Assembly (NCBI GenBank): GCA_030668065.1
Contig: DAOUUS010000099.1
Location: 1-6,221, forward strand
DNA length: 6,221 nucleotides
Direction of reading: 5' to 3'
Source of the DNA: Candidatus Methanophagales archaeon
GTDB taxonomy: Archaea > Halobacteriota > Syntropharchaeia > Alkanophagales > Methanospirareceae
A model generated the notes under the pieces. The model was not told the DNA's origin. It saw only the letters and a list, made by a program, of their open reading frames with translations, and made no database searches. The translations under genes and the position numbers were made by a program. Positions 6,188 through 6,221 of the stretch are shown here, one piece after another (the first letter of the stretch is position 1; each line of letters opens with the position of its first letter).

Positions 6188-6221
6188 ATGATAAGCGGGA
6201 TAGTTCGTCACGAGTCGTGGA
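6188..6221 (+). CDS. Start of an unidentified gene (truncated by window end)
   Basis: Only 11 codons are visible (MISGIVRHESW), too few to name a family. The start is supported by GAGGTGA directly upstream and by two TATA-like boxes in the preceding 87-base spacer. It is on the same strand as hisH but probably has its own promoter. Confidence 0.55.
   Translation, partial: MISGIVRHESW

Overview
The window looks archaeal, most likely from a methanogen-related euryarchaeon; placement in or near the ANME-1/Syntrophoarchaeia side is only a guess. The reasons are the Methanosarcina-like CarA and HisH sequences, TATA-like boxes near gene starts, a GAGGTGA-type Shine-Dalgarno site, a GTG start for carB without an obvious Shine-Dalgarno site, and T-rich spacer DNA. 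All recognisable genes lie on the + strand.

Layout: (1) positions 2-229 hold the C-terminal end of a protein cut by the window edge, tentatively a GXGXG-domain (glutamate synthase domain-3-like) protein. (2) A spacer of about 105 bases precedes carB (335-3592), the full two-module large subunit of carbamoyl-phosphate synthetase. (3) Overlapping the carB stop codon by ATGA is a degraded gene (3589-4229) of the AlbA_2/Schlafen plus RecG-C-terminal-like ATPase family. It appears to have lost its middle in frame and has a later one-base frameshift. (4) carA (4233-5372) follows within a few bases and encodes the glutamine-hydrolysing small subunit. (5) A spacer of 122 bases (5373-5494) is almost entirely built of five small A/T-rich hairpins, including a direct repeat of about 35 bases in two copies. 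(6) hisH (5495-6100) is the glutaminase subunit of imidazole glycerol phosphate synthase. (7) A promoter-like spacer leads to the first 11 codons of an unidentified gene (6188 onward).

CarB and CarA together make carbamoyl phosphate from glutamine, bicarbonate and ATP, for pyrimidines and arginine. HisH supplies ammonia to HisF (not in the window) in histidine synthesis. The intact genes therefore share a glutamine-nitrogen theme. The two unusual things here are the decayed ATPase gene between the two subunits of one enzyme and the hairpin-packed spacer before hisH. I see no convincing evidence of a wholly new system.
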